Shown piece after piece: positions 1 to 10,342 of a DNA stretch of 64,000 nucleotides. The position numbers and the translations under genes are program-made. The DNA is from Lindgomyces ingoldianus (lineage: Eukaryota > Ascomycota > Dothideomycetes > Pleosporales > Lindgomycetaceae). The notes under the pieces are model-generated. The model saw only the letters and a list, made by a program, of their open reading frames with translations. It was not told the origin of the DNA and searched no databases. How positions within the stretch are numbered: the stretch's first letter is position 1; every line of letters begins with the position of its first letter. The stretch covers positions 62,001-126,000 of the forward strand of contig NW_022985202.1 of the NCBI RefSeq assembly GCF_010093535.1, written 5' to 3'.

Positions 1-2939
1 GTCTGCTAGTCAAAAGTGTTGGCAATCTAGTACTTAACTTCGCAGCTGCCTGGTACCACCACACCTTAGGACAGCTCTTGCTCTGCTCTACCATGGGCCT
101 GGCCAAGGATGCTTGAAGCTGTGCAAGAAGTCCATCGTCGCCAAGGAATTCTCTGATGGCAGCATCCCGGTGCGTATCGGCCAGAGTAGTTGCCCGACTG
201 GGTGTTGGACCGCCTTTTCCGGAGTCTTGTAGGCCTTTCAGGCTGCGTTCACCGTGCATATTGGTACCCGTGGAGGTAACAGACTCGCGTTTCAGAAATT
301 CCCTGACCTGGAAAAGGCGCTTTTGGCTATCTGGAATTTCTAGCCTGTCATCTATCCGGGAAATAAACATGTTCAGGATGATGAGAGATGAAAGGATGAA
401 CCAGCCAATTACGAATATAGCACTGATCCAGGCAGCCTTTTGACCAGAGTCGCGTTCAGTGACGGCGTAGAGAAGTTTGGTCCAGTCTTCGCCTGTGAAG
501 ATCTGATACATTTCTAGAAACGATATCCATGTTCCCGAAAATGGCATTTTTCCTTGCGAAGTGGGGTTGTTCACAGGGAGAGAGTTTTGGAACATCACCG
601 AAGCCAGAATAGACGCCAAGAAGACGAGTAGGAAAAGGAAGTTACAAAGTCGTAACAGGGATGGAAAGTAGGTAAAGGAAACCATCTATAGCACTGATAA
701 GCGTTTGACGAATATGCTTGGACATTAAACCACTCACCATGAGACCTCTGACTGGACTGATCGCCCAAAGAACACGATAGATTCGGACAATTTGAAAAAA
801 AGTTAGCCAGGTATATACCCGGCCTGCCCTTTTTAAGATCTCTAGCTGCATAATGGAGGTGACTGTCGCAATAATCAGGTCCGCCAGATTCTGTTTACTA
901 CGGTGGAAATTCCTCGGGTTCAGCGCAAGCCGTACCACGATCTCTACTAAGAGCAGGAAAGTAACAGCGGTTTCAGAGGTGTTAATAAACTTCTCCCTAT
1001 TCTTAGCCATCGACTCTGTTCGTAGGGCTTGTACCGTAGAATTGTAGGTGATGATAGTGATCCAGAGCCACTTAGTTTTCCAGAAAGCTTTTTGAAGTGA
1101 AGCACGTTTGAATCGCGATGGGTCGCGATCCTTTCGTTGGGTTGGTTTGCCTAACTTATGGTCCTTCTCGCTTACTGCCGTTTGACTCTTCTTTCTAACG
1201 TCCTGAATTGAGTCGGTTATAACTCCAATCAGTAAGATTACAAGCCAGAAATAAAGTACGATGATCACGGCCGCAAAGAAAATGGCAGTAACGACCCCAT
1301 CTGTGTCCATAATGTTGTACATAAGGGTTGAAAAGGTGTTCGCGGAGAAAATTACGAAAACAAGTTCCAATGACTGAAAAATATTGTCGAAGCTGACGGA
1401 ATTGTTGTACGGATTCATGCTCTCCTGACACAACGACCCTCGAGGGCAGAGGTAGCCTTTGTGTCTGACAGCTCCGGGGGTGCCATCGATCTTTAGCCAC
1501 GGCTCAGGAAGTCCTGTCTTGTTGTCGATATAACCTCCGCAAAATTGGATTGGGCCTGTGGACGTAGTATTGGATCCGGCAGTGCCGGTGCTGATCGGAA
1601 AGCAATTCCTCTTCAGGCTTGACTTAAAGCATTGAACGCCAATAACGGCAAAAAGAAGCCAAAAGAAGGAAATAAATGATGTAACCCTCCCAAGTTTTGC
1701 GCTTGACACTTTCAACGCTCGACGAATGACGGTGGTCTCCAAGTCCGTTCCAGCCGTGATCCCCAGCAGCCTCGAAATCCGGAGAGCGCTTAGCATGGCA
1801 AAGACATGGACATATCTATTGTCACGCGAGGTTGCAAAACGGATGATGAAATGGATCCAAAACGAAACCACAGCCACTAAGTCGAGTGAATTGAAAAAAT
1901 CCCGTAAGAATGGGCGTGAGTATCCGCTCGTACACCTTTTTTTCCTTAGTGGTATCTGTCGGATACTACTCTCCGAAAGAATGGATGACCTTTTATCAAT
2001 ATGGCCATCAGCAATTGGACAAGCTTTTCCCCAAAGGAATCCAAACGTTACGATTTTCAAGACTATTTCCAGGGTGTATAAAATGAAAATAGTCAGATAG
2101 CAGTAGCTGCTCCATGTGGCACCAAATGTGAAGTGATGGGTCTCGGAGTATTGCGCGTGAAAATTGGTTTCAACCAAAAGGGTAGCCGTCTGGAGTAGTA
2201 TAAGGAGCAATATACATGGTTCCACCCATGAACTGTGGAGAATACGGCACATCTTTTTTCCCAAATAACTCCAAAGCGAATGTGGACCCGATCGTTGGTT
2301 TCGGGGCAACTCGGAAGATTTGTACAATGAGTCCGCGGCAATTGATGGTATGCTTGCATCCAAATCAGTTTCAAATTCTCGCGATGATATTGAAGAATTA
2401 TTTCCGGAGATGTCGAAAGCCTGGATCCCATAGAACGGACGAATTGATGCATCTATGGCTGGATCTGAAAGTCTGTCGCTAGTCTCACAAGCACACAGGA
2501 CACCCCCTTTATCCTTAATTTTGACGACCCGTCTTGAGATCTCCAAGATCATGGATACCATTTTTAGGAGTACAGAGTTGACTGAATTGTTGGCCATGCT
2601 GGAATCCCGCAATGAGTGGTGACATTGCATTCCTGATTCCAAACTAGACATCTCAACGCTGGGGTCGTGCTGTGGTGGAATAGAAACAAAGGGGGCTTCG
2701 AGGTCTGTATTGCTGTTGGAATTCGTATTTCCTTCATCAAGAGCCCTAAATCGGGTTTCTCTTCGAATGGATGAAGGCGCTAAGGAACTCTCACGTGATG
2801 ACCTAAGTTGTCCGGTACATCTTTCCGCACTGGAATCGACGAAGGCCTGTGGCTCCGAGGAGCTCTGAGGAGCCAGCAAATTATTCCCCTGATTTCCTAG
2901 TAGAGTTCCGAGTTGAACGTCCAGCGGCTTCGAGGGCAT
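1..2939 (-). CDS. cch1: Cch1-type voltage-gated calcium/cation channel alpha subunit, N-terminal part, cut by window edge
   Basis: Four-domain plasma-membrane cation channel of the fungal Cch1 / animal NALCN clade; only domain I and the start of domain II lie in the window. After a 250-residue disordered N-terminus come domain I segments S1 (WVEPCILLLILLQTATLLVE), S2, S3 and S4 (ALRISRLLG, few charges). The domain I pore reads SANTFSTLM (codons near 1327-1346), with asparagine where animal CaV channels have glutamate. A 52-nt intron (686-737, GTGAGT...TATAG) joins domain II S4 to the next exon. That exon stays open to base 1 and holds the domain II pore TGEDW (482-496) and its S6 helix. The first in-frame ATG is at 2939; the frame is open further up to a stop near 3100, so an upstream exon is possible. 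The N-terminus looks divergent from typical Cch1, so a paralogue is possible. Confidence 0.85.
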
Positions 2940-3039
2940 CACTGAAGAGAATCGCAACGGAATTGGCTGCTCTGATTTGAGCCTTATAATTCTGTTTCTA
3001 CCAGATGGTAGACCGCATGATTGACTCGGGTAGCACAAA

Positions 3040-3847
3040 TGGGAGGTGGGAAGAAATCGGAGGAGTGGACATCTAGAAACCCTCCGTACGCCTCAAGAGA
3101 GTGAGGGTAGAGAAACTGCAATCTGCCTTGTTAGGGTTCTGTTGCAGCACAACGCCTCGCCGCAGTTTACTGGTTTAGTGGTAATAATAGCTTCGACAAT
3201 CAACTCAGCCACACTCCCCCGCGCTTTCGGACCCATTTTTGTGCAACGACCTGTTTTCACCACCCACGGTCCAGTTTCACCATTTCCAGATACCTCGAAG
3301 TAGTCCAGTATGCAGGAGCTGTGCGTAGTAGCAAGGTTCTAGGAAATGGTACTACGGCACTGTGGTATTGAAAGGTTGGAAATTCAGAGTTGGATTTGGG
3401 GAGGAGACTAATCCTAATCGAGTTAGGTGAGATAGGTCTTCAGGGGACTGCGAACAATGCTCATGTACCTCATTATATTCAGACTTTCTATTATATCCTT
3501 TCTATTTAGATGGCTGATAGAGAATATTCAAGGGGTATACAAATGCGGTGTTGCTTTACCCACGCACTTGCCCGTACTCCCTTAAGGCATATATTCCTAG
3601 AGATTATTCTTGATCGTGTACAAGATCTTTGATCCAAAGAGATCTATAAAAAAAACGGGGGCATGCTGAATAATTTCTAAGAGGTAATAAACATGTGCTA
3701 TAAACTCATTTAGCTACTTCCCTTTAGAGTAACTCACTATTTACATACCTTGGAAGTTGCTAAACCAAGTTATGTGTATAAAATCTGCTTTCTGCTCAAA
3801 CAAAGAAGAATAGGAAAAGAGTGCAGAAACATTTTGGATCCCACTTT
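3040..3847. promoter_or_regulatory. Upstream region of the channel gene
   Basis: About 800 bp between the stop of the HeLo gene and the channel start, increasingly AT-rich towards 3847. It must hold the channel promoter and 5' UTR, and perhaps a small first exon. On the minus strand an ATG near 3239 opens a short frame followed by a plausible GT...CTAAC...AG intron, but I could not connect it in phase to the channel frame. Nothing else recognised. Confidence 0.35.
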
Positions 3848-5575
3848 CTAACTGCAAAGCTCACCTAGTGGAATGGAAACTGCGTTGTAGAATTCAATCG
3901 GCGTAACGGGTCCTTTTAAATTCAGACACCATCTAACAACCTCCGTATACTTTGTTCCTACGCGATATGGTAGGTCATGCTCTACCCGAATGTCTACTCT
4001 TCTCTGAAGTTCCTCTGCCTCGAGATGGTGAAAATGTACCATAGTGGGTGATAAATCCACGGGAGGCTTCACTCTAGGTATAGCGGCTAGGAAGTCCATA
4101 AGAGGGGCCCAAATACCAAGCTCTAAGAAAACAAGTCCTAGGGAATATATATCGTAGTGGATCTTGTAGCCGCTAGCAGCCTCGCCTTGGTAGTTTGGAT
4201 GGCGGTATATGGCCGACTCGAGATCTCCCAGCACTTTTCCTCGATCAATGGTCTGAGTCTCTGTATGCTGGCGCGAGTATCCAAACCCCTGGATCAGAGC
4301 TGAATTGAGTGATCGAAAACTTCGGATGAATTCTGGATTGGAGAGCTGAGGGAAAATAATGTTGTTACTGTTGATGCTTTTGTGCATCCAATTGCTGCCA
4401 TACAACTTTTCAAAGGTGCCTGCTAGTCGCTTCGCCAATGCATATCTTTGCTCCAGCGGAGGCTTCCATGGCGAAGTGTAGAGTTTCCTTAGAGAGAGTG
4501 GTTCACTATCGCTGGGAAATGTGCCAATTATGAGGAGCGGGAAGCGAAAAATTATCCACCAGCAGTGGAATCCTGGATCATCCATATAGTCGACAGCCTG
4601 TAGAGTATGTAGGTGGACCTGAGCCCGAGTACCGCTAAGGAGAGATATCAGCTTTCGAATTCGCTCTTTTAAGAGGTCCTTGTCAATGTCGGTGATGTTC
4701 ATATCATATTCTTTTTTCTCAAAGAGATAGCAAGAATCATAATCTACTTGTCCTCTCTTGATAAAGCGGACTTTCATGCGGTCTGAAGGGCTGAGACTTG
4801 CCAAATTCAGCCCATCGCCCCGGAGCAAACCAAGTCCGTCTGTAGAGGCACTGTTGAGGGTTATGGCCTTCCACTGCGCAAGGCAACTGACGTCGATCTC
4901 TGATGATCCTTGGTACCAGCCTGGAGCATTCTGTAGATGCGAGAGCGACTCCATATCTGATAATCCTTGAATGACTTGAAGTCCAAAGCGGGTTTCTTCC
5001 CGTTGAACTTCTTTCCGTTCTGATTCTAAGAGGAGCTTGTGAAGGCCATCCACATGGGTTTCGAGAATTCCGACAAAGCGCTTAAATTTTTTCTTGTCGC
5101 GGATAGCCCAGGACAAGCGCTTGGACACGGTGGTCTCATTCCTCTCCAGGGTCTCCTGTCTTGATACCTCATGCTCTAGAAGCTCTCCAAGTTTCGACTT
5201 TGTTTTAGAATTTGCTAATGCTGCCTGTAAGCTTCGGCACATGCGAATGATCGCTCCTCCCTGCTTCGACTCTCCGCGCTCCTCCCAGACAAGACCGTAT
5301 TCTTTTCCAACTTGATCAGCGTCGGAAACGAGTTTGCGGATACGATTCAGGGTCTTTGCGATAGGTTCGTCAAAGGGAAGCAGGCTAGGCAGCAACGTTC
5401 CATTGCTGAGCTTGGATGATGATGCCCAGATGCTCAGGTGAGCCCGTAGGATTTCGAGTCGGAGCAGCAAGTCTTCGGTGTCTTCGGAGAAGCTCAGGGC
5501 ATCATCCAATGCCCCCCACGCTCCCACCAATGCTTTGTACGCAATAGGCGCCACAGCGAGCGCCAACTCGGCCAT
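3848..5575 (-). CDS. HeLo domain - pseudokinase protein (MLKL-like architecture)
   Basis: Predicted 575-residue intronless protein. The frame is open to an ATG at 5779, but 5575 is preferred because the protein then starts at MAELALAVAP, as HeLo domains do. Residues 1 to about 215 are HeLo-like, with LLLRLEILRAHLSIW and RLSWAIRDKKKF matching the conserved core of the HET-S/HELLP four-helix domain. Residues about 370-540 are kinase-like: HKSINSNN (399-406) replaces HRDLKxxN, GFG (430-432) replaces DFG, HPNY stands at the APE position, and YDIYSLGLVFLELG (474-487) matches the DVYSLG helix. No glycine-rich loop is evident. Loss of both the catalytic and the metal-binding aspartate marks a pseudokinase. 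HeLo domains permeabilise membranes in fungal incompatibility and are homologous to the MLKL four-helix bundle. By inference this is a membrane-directed cell-death executor gated by its pseudokinase. It is divergent from the kinase-ankyrin gene starting at 5815. Confidence 0.8.
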   Translation of the reverse strand: MAELALAVAPIAYKALVGAWGALDDALSFSEDTEDLLLRLEILRAHLSIWASSSKLSNGTLLPSLLPFDEPIAKTLNRIRKLVSDADQVGKEYGLVWEERGESKQGGAIIRMCRSLQAALANSKTKSKLGELLEHEVSRQETLERNETTVSKRLSWAIRDKKKFKRFVGILETHVDGLHKLLLESERKEVQREETRFGLQVIQGLSDMESLSHLQNAPGWYQGSSEIDVSCLAQWKAITLNSASTDGLGLLRGDGLNLASLSPSDRMKVRFIKRGQVDYDSCYLFEKKEYDMNITDIDKDLLKERIRKLISLLSGTRAQVHLHTLQAVDYMDDPGFHCWWIIFRFPLLIIGTFPSDSEPLSLRKLYTSPWKPPLEQRYALAKRLAGTFEKLYGSNWMHKSINSNNIIFPQLSNPEFIRSFRSLNSALIQGFGYSRQHTETQTIDRGKVLGDLESAIYRHPNYQGEAASGYKIHYDIYSLGLVFLELGIWAPLMDFLAAIPRVKPPVDLSPTMVHFHHLEAEELQRRVDIRVEHDLPYRVGTKYTEVVRWCLNLKGPVTPIEFYNAVSIPLGELCS

Positions 5576-5814
5576 TTCGAAAGAATATTCTATACTAGAA
5601 GCGGGTAGGGCTGGGAGAAAATTGAGAGGTGTCGTGAGCAAGATATGGAACTTATATTTTTTGGTCTCATGAGCAGAACACATGAGCCGCTTCGGATTGG
5701 CCAATAGAAAGCGCACTACAACCGCCCCAATGCTAACAACTTCAGCTGAGGCTTCAGCATCATTCTTAAATCTAATCATACGTCGAGCTCGACCACTAAA
5801 CTAATACAGCTACC
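5576..5814. promoter_or_regulatory. Shared bidirectional promoter of the HeLo-pseudokinase and kinase-ankyrin genes
   Basis: Only 239 bp separate the two divergent start codons, or 35 bp if the upstream ATG at 5779 is used. Both 5' UTRs and promoters must fit here, so coupled transcription is likely. The rightward start has a good context (taccATGg). No clear TATA element seen. Confidence 0.5.
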
Positions 5815-8800
5815 ATGGACGAGTTCGAATGGGTCAAGTCCTTTTCAAGTTCCAACTACGGAACTCTGAGTGATTACGTATCACCCGTTATCAAAGAAAA
5901 CAAGCGAGAACCACCGAATCCATCCCAATTATCACGAGGCACCTTCTCCTCCTTCATCTGTCACGTCATTCACTTAGAGCGCAAGCTCCGTTCGTTTACG
6001 CCGATTGTCCTCGATGGATCCTCCGATATCAGAGTCACGGGCAAAATTCTAGGCCAAGGCAAAACCTTCCTTGTGAGGCACGCTCAATGGGCGCAGAAAC
6101 CGAACGAACCACCAGTTGAAGTGGCGCTAAAAGAGATCATTCCTACTTTTCAGTCAACTGATGAAACACCAAAGTATGCCATTTGAGAGTATGAGGAGCA
6201 AATTTGCTAATTCCATCTCGTACATCCTCTAGTTCTAGTCACAGACCCCAGCATGACTGGAAAGACATACTCTTTGAGCTCCGAGCATTGCTTCATGAGC
6301 CGATTCGATACCATCCGAACCTCGTCCGTCTCTTGGGTATTCAATGGGGGCTTTCTCCACTCACTGAATCGGTATATCCGATGCTGGTCATGGAATGCTC
6401 GTTGCTTGGTACACTTCAGACTCTCCAAGCCTCATTCGAGCCACTACCATTTCCAACCAAGCAGAAATTGTGCTATGATGTGGGAAAGGCCTTGCTGGCA
6501 CTACATGCATGTGGAATCGTGCACGGAGATGTGAAGCATGAAAACGTCATCATCTTTCCAAATAAAGAGACCGCGACAAAAATTCCATACACAGCAAAGC
6601 TCACTGACTTTGGTGGAACAATCATGGATATGGGGGAAACCGAATTCCGAACCATGGAGACCTGGACGTGGCCCTTTCAAGCCCCTGAAGTTGATCGCGC
6701 CGAGCCCCTTACTCGGAACGGAATGGTGCTAACCGACGTGTATTCCTTTGGACTACTCATCTGGCGAGCGTTCACTGACGGTGAGGGTTTTGTTTCCCTA
6801 CCTGGAGCCGCACAAAGCGCTTCAGACGAAGCTAAGCGTAGCTTGACGGCGCAGAAGTCTATGGACGACTTCACTCGTGTTGCAATTCATGATATCTACA
6901 AGTATGCGGAATCGCGCAAGGTTCCAAAAGCTTGTGTAGATATTATCACATATTCTATTATCCACACTATTAGATTAGATCCGATGGACCGCAATCTAGT
7001 CTCCGCACAAGCCGCTTTAAGGGGCATAAAGTAGGGCCAAGCAGGAAATATTTGAGCCGTATCTAATAAATTCCAGGTTGGGGAAGATCAATGCTTACAT
7101 GAGCCTCATTCGCGAGAAGAACGATGAAAAAGAGGCCTCTGAGTTACGCGTGGCACCTGTAAGCAAACAGTAGACAACATAATACCCTCTAATTGTACGC
7201 AGGGCAGTCACGGTTTTACAAAAGATAGTGTCCAATTCATGCTTGGACGCTATGGCAATGATGTTGACCTGCAAGACAATCTGTAAGAAATTGGCCCTCA
7301 TCCAAACAGCTCACAAGCTACTGTCACTAACGCCGAATATAGTCCTGGGTTTCGGCCTAAATTAAATGAACCCAATGTTGAAGAATTCTTGTTCGAGCCA
7401 GAGAGTTTGAAAACCTTCTTGACTTGGGGACAACAACAACAGATCCTTGAAGAGTTTAAAGAGGCCGCTGCAAAAACTACTCGCAATGTCGGTACACTAG
7501 GCAGAATTAAAAGGACAGTTGCAGCCTTCTATTTATTCCAATGCTACCTCATCGAATTCGGCACCACATTTGACGCGGCCAAGGTCATCCACTGGCTTGC
7601 TGAAGCCGCTTCCAATGACAACAGCCGCGAAGACGCAGACTGTTATGCTCAGGCTTGGCTTTGGCGAATAGCTCGCGCTCTAGGTCCAGAAATCACTTTC
7701 CCAAGAGCTAGGGCGGAAGGGCTGCTGCACCTGTCGAGCATAAGAGGTTACCGAACCTCTCTTCAAGACATCTTGGAAATTGCATCAGGTAGTAGTGACC
7801 AAGAATCGCAGAAGTGGTCAGATACCTACGTTCAAGCCCGAAATATACTACAGTCTGAAATGGGGGGTGTAGGAATGCCCTACTTCTTCCCTAATTTCAT
7901 GACCAACGTATTTAATCTAGGTAATATTAACCGACTCGACGAACAAATTCGAGCCCACCTTCAGCAAGACTACGAGTCCTGCCTGAAATCAGCAACGAAC
8001 GAAGAGTTGGAGGCTTCTAACAATGGGAAGGATAAAGAGGAGACTGCTTTCGACCGGATATTCGTCAACGACAAAGGCCATGGGTTGCTACACTTTGCTG
8101 CTGCTAGAGGGGCTTCCAAGGCACTGAAACACATGATTACCAAATACAAATGCGATATCAATCTACCAAACCAGCACGTCGATGAGACACCTCTCATATG
8201 CGCTTGTGAAGGGGGAAAGGTCGCCTGCGCTATGTTTCTCTTGGAGCACGGCGCCGACCCAAACGGCTACCAGTATAGTCAAGAGGGCCCATTGCACTGG
8301 CTCAGCAGCTTCTTGCCCAGTGAAATGGGAAATATTGCCTTGAGGTTGATTACCGCAGGTGCCGATATCGAGCTCCGATCTGGTGGAATGCGCCACGATG
8401 TCCGAAAAATCGGAGCCGATTGGGAGCACATTTTCGAGATATCTGTGACCCCACTCGGGAGAGCTGTCTTGATGAACAATCTTCCTGCAGTCAAGGTGCT
8501 TCTTAAACACGGTGCAAATCCGCTCGCAAGAAGGGCCAATAAGCATCGAGGGAGACGGGAGGGCGTTCAAGATGCGAATAATATGGTAGATGTGTCTTCC
8601 GCATTTGATCTCGCTGCGGTGTTAACCCTCCCCGACATCCTTGAGGAGTTCATCAAGCATATTGACAACTCGAATGGGGGAGAACTGACACCCAACATCA
8701 AACTTCTTGACGAGGCATCGATGCTGAACCTGGCGCATGGAAAGGAGGTCACTAAGCATGATCCACTGTCTCTTCAAAGCCGTCTAGTGCGATGCGGAGC

Positions 8801-10148
8801 CAACTATAAGAGCTTTTTGCGGCGAACCATTTCATTACTCTTCACTCGCGCTCTTCCATGGCACTCATATCAGGGAGATCTTTTGCAAAAGAAGAGGAGC
8901 GAAGTACTATGCAAAGAAGTGTCACTTGGAAACGTAGACATTGTCGAGTGCCTTCTCGAAATCGGTTACAACGCCAATGGAACCAAGGATTTCCGTCCGT
9001 TGGAAAAAGCAATTGAACTAAACCACGATGGATTGTTCCAAATGCTTGTGAGCCACAAGGCGGACGTGACTATTACGCATCTAACGCCCACCGGATATGT
9101 TTCTATGCTACATTTATGCGCTAGCAGGCCGCGCCAATCTCGGCCGGGTCGCATGATCGCAGATGCGCTGATAGCGGCTGGGGTCCCAATAGAGAGCATC
9201 GATCCACGAAGCAAGTCACCGCTGGCTATGGCAGTATTGAATCAAAATTTCGATGTAGCTCGAGCACTAATGGAGCACGGAGCTAACGTCAATGTGAATT
9301 ACCCGTTGCAAATCTACGGAGCTAGGGGGACGGAAATGCGAACCGTCAGTATCTTGGTTGAAGTTTTGGCTCAGCACACCATACGAACCCTTGAATCGCT
9401 GAAGTTTTTGTTCGGCAAGAAGGAAAGCAGGCCGATTCAACGACCGAACTTTACTGTTGACAAGGACAACAAGTTCTCCGTCCTTCATCTCTTGGCTGGG
9501 AGTGAGCAGTTTACCGAAATCGCGCAGATAAGCCCGATGATTTTCAACTTGTGCCTCGACACCTATTCGGAGCCTTCTTTCATAAACTACAGGCATCCTA
9601 TTCTTGGCACTGGGCTTTACTATGCTGCTATGAATGGGAATAAGGTCATGGTTGAGCGCCTGCTTGAACGACATGCAGACACAAGCAGTAATGCTGGGCC
9701 AGATCTTTCCGATTCGATCCAATTGGTTTTGCGAGAGAAGGGGACTTGGACGCCCCTTTGGGCAGCAATCTCACGACTCGATGGAGAGCTGAATAAATCC
9801 ATGTTTTTACCTTCAAGTCACAAGCTTGATTCTAACGCCATCCAGAATGTCGAGAGGACTGTTGAGCTTCTAGCGCAGACGGGAGATGAGCTAGCAAAGG
9901 AAGCAATACATCAGTTAGCGGAAAAGAAACACAGGATATTGAACAAACAGATTGAAGCTGAAGGAGCCCAACGAAGGGGCAGATTGGTGTATAACACTGG
10001 TCTAAAAGATCACCCGATTGATCTCTCTGTACTTTCTGGAAAGGGCGATGCCAATGTTGATGAAGCGCTTCAGAAGGTTCAAGAGGAAAACTGGGTTGTA
10101 CCAGGGTTCGAGGAGATGCTCACAAATTTGGCGCAGCGGCTTTTATAA
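5815..10148 (+). CDS. Protein kinase - ankyrin repeat protein, five exons
   Basis: Exons 5815-6173, 6233-7030, 7077-7158, 7203-7282 and 7343-10148 (introns 59, 46, 44 and 60 nt) join in phase to 1374 residues; the first acceptor could instead lie 6 nt downstream, also in frame. The kinase domain (about 70-385) looks catalytic: glycine loop GQGKTFLV (80-87), VALK lysine (106), HGDVKHEN (217-224) with D219, TDFGG with D245, then QAPE and DVYSFGLLIW. A helical, Sel1-like stretch follows (FDAAKVIHWLAEAA), then ankyrin repeats from about residue 677 to 1230 (HGLLHFAAARG, ETPLICACEGG, LLEHGADPN, LLKHGANP, LMEHGANVN). Kinase-ankyrin order resembles animal RIPK4/ANKK1. Probably a cytosolic signalling kinase whose ankyrins bind a partner or ligand. 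Its divergent neighbour, a HeLo-pseudokinase, is an obvious candidate substrate or partner (inference). Confidence 0.85.
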
Positions 10149-10342
10149 GCTGTGTTGGGGGAATAGCTACCTGCCCTCCTCTTTATTCCCGCTGTCCCTT
10201 AATGTGAACATGACAGGGTATTTTAGGACGGAAATCTGCATCCTATCAATGTTGTCTTTTGTTCCAGTCAAAGGTAAATTATGGTAGGCAGACTCCACTC
10301 TGGTTAATTTCTACGTGATGTGATAATATGTTGGACTTATCT

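Noticed and set aside
1195..1500. Minus-strand open frame inside the channel gene
   Set aside because: A shifted-frame shadow of channel domain I codons; no similarity of its own.
3046..3303. 85-codon plus-strand frame upstream of the channel
   Set aside because: Non-ATG start and no similarity; the region is more likely 5' UTR of the minus-strand channel gene.
9267..9722. 151-codon minus-strand frame
   Set aside because: Antisense shadow of the kinase-ankyrin gene, starting at a non-ATG codon.
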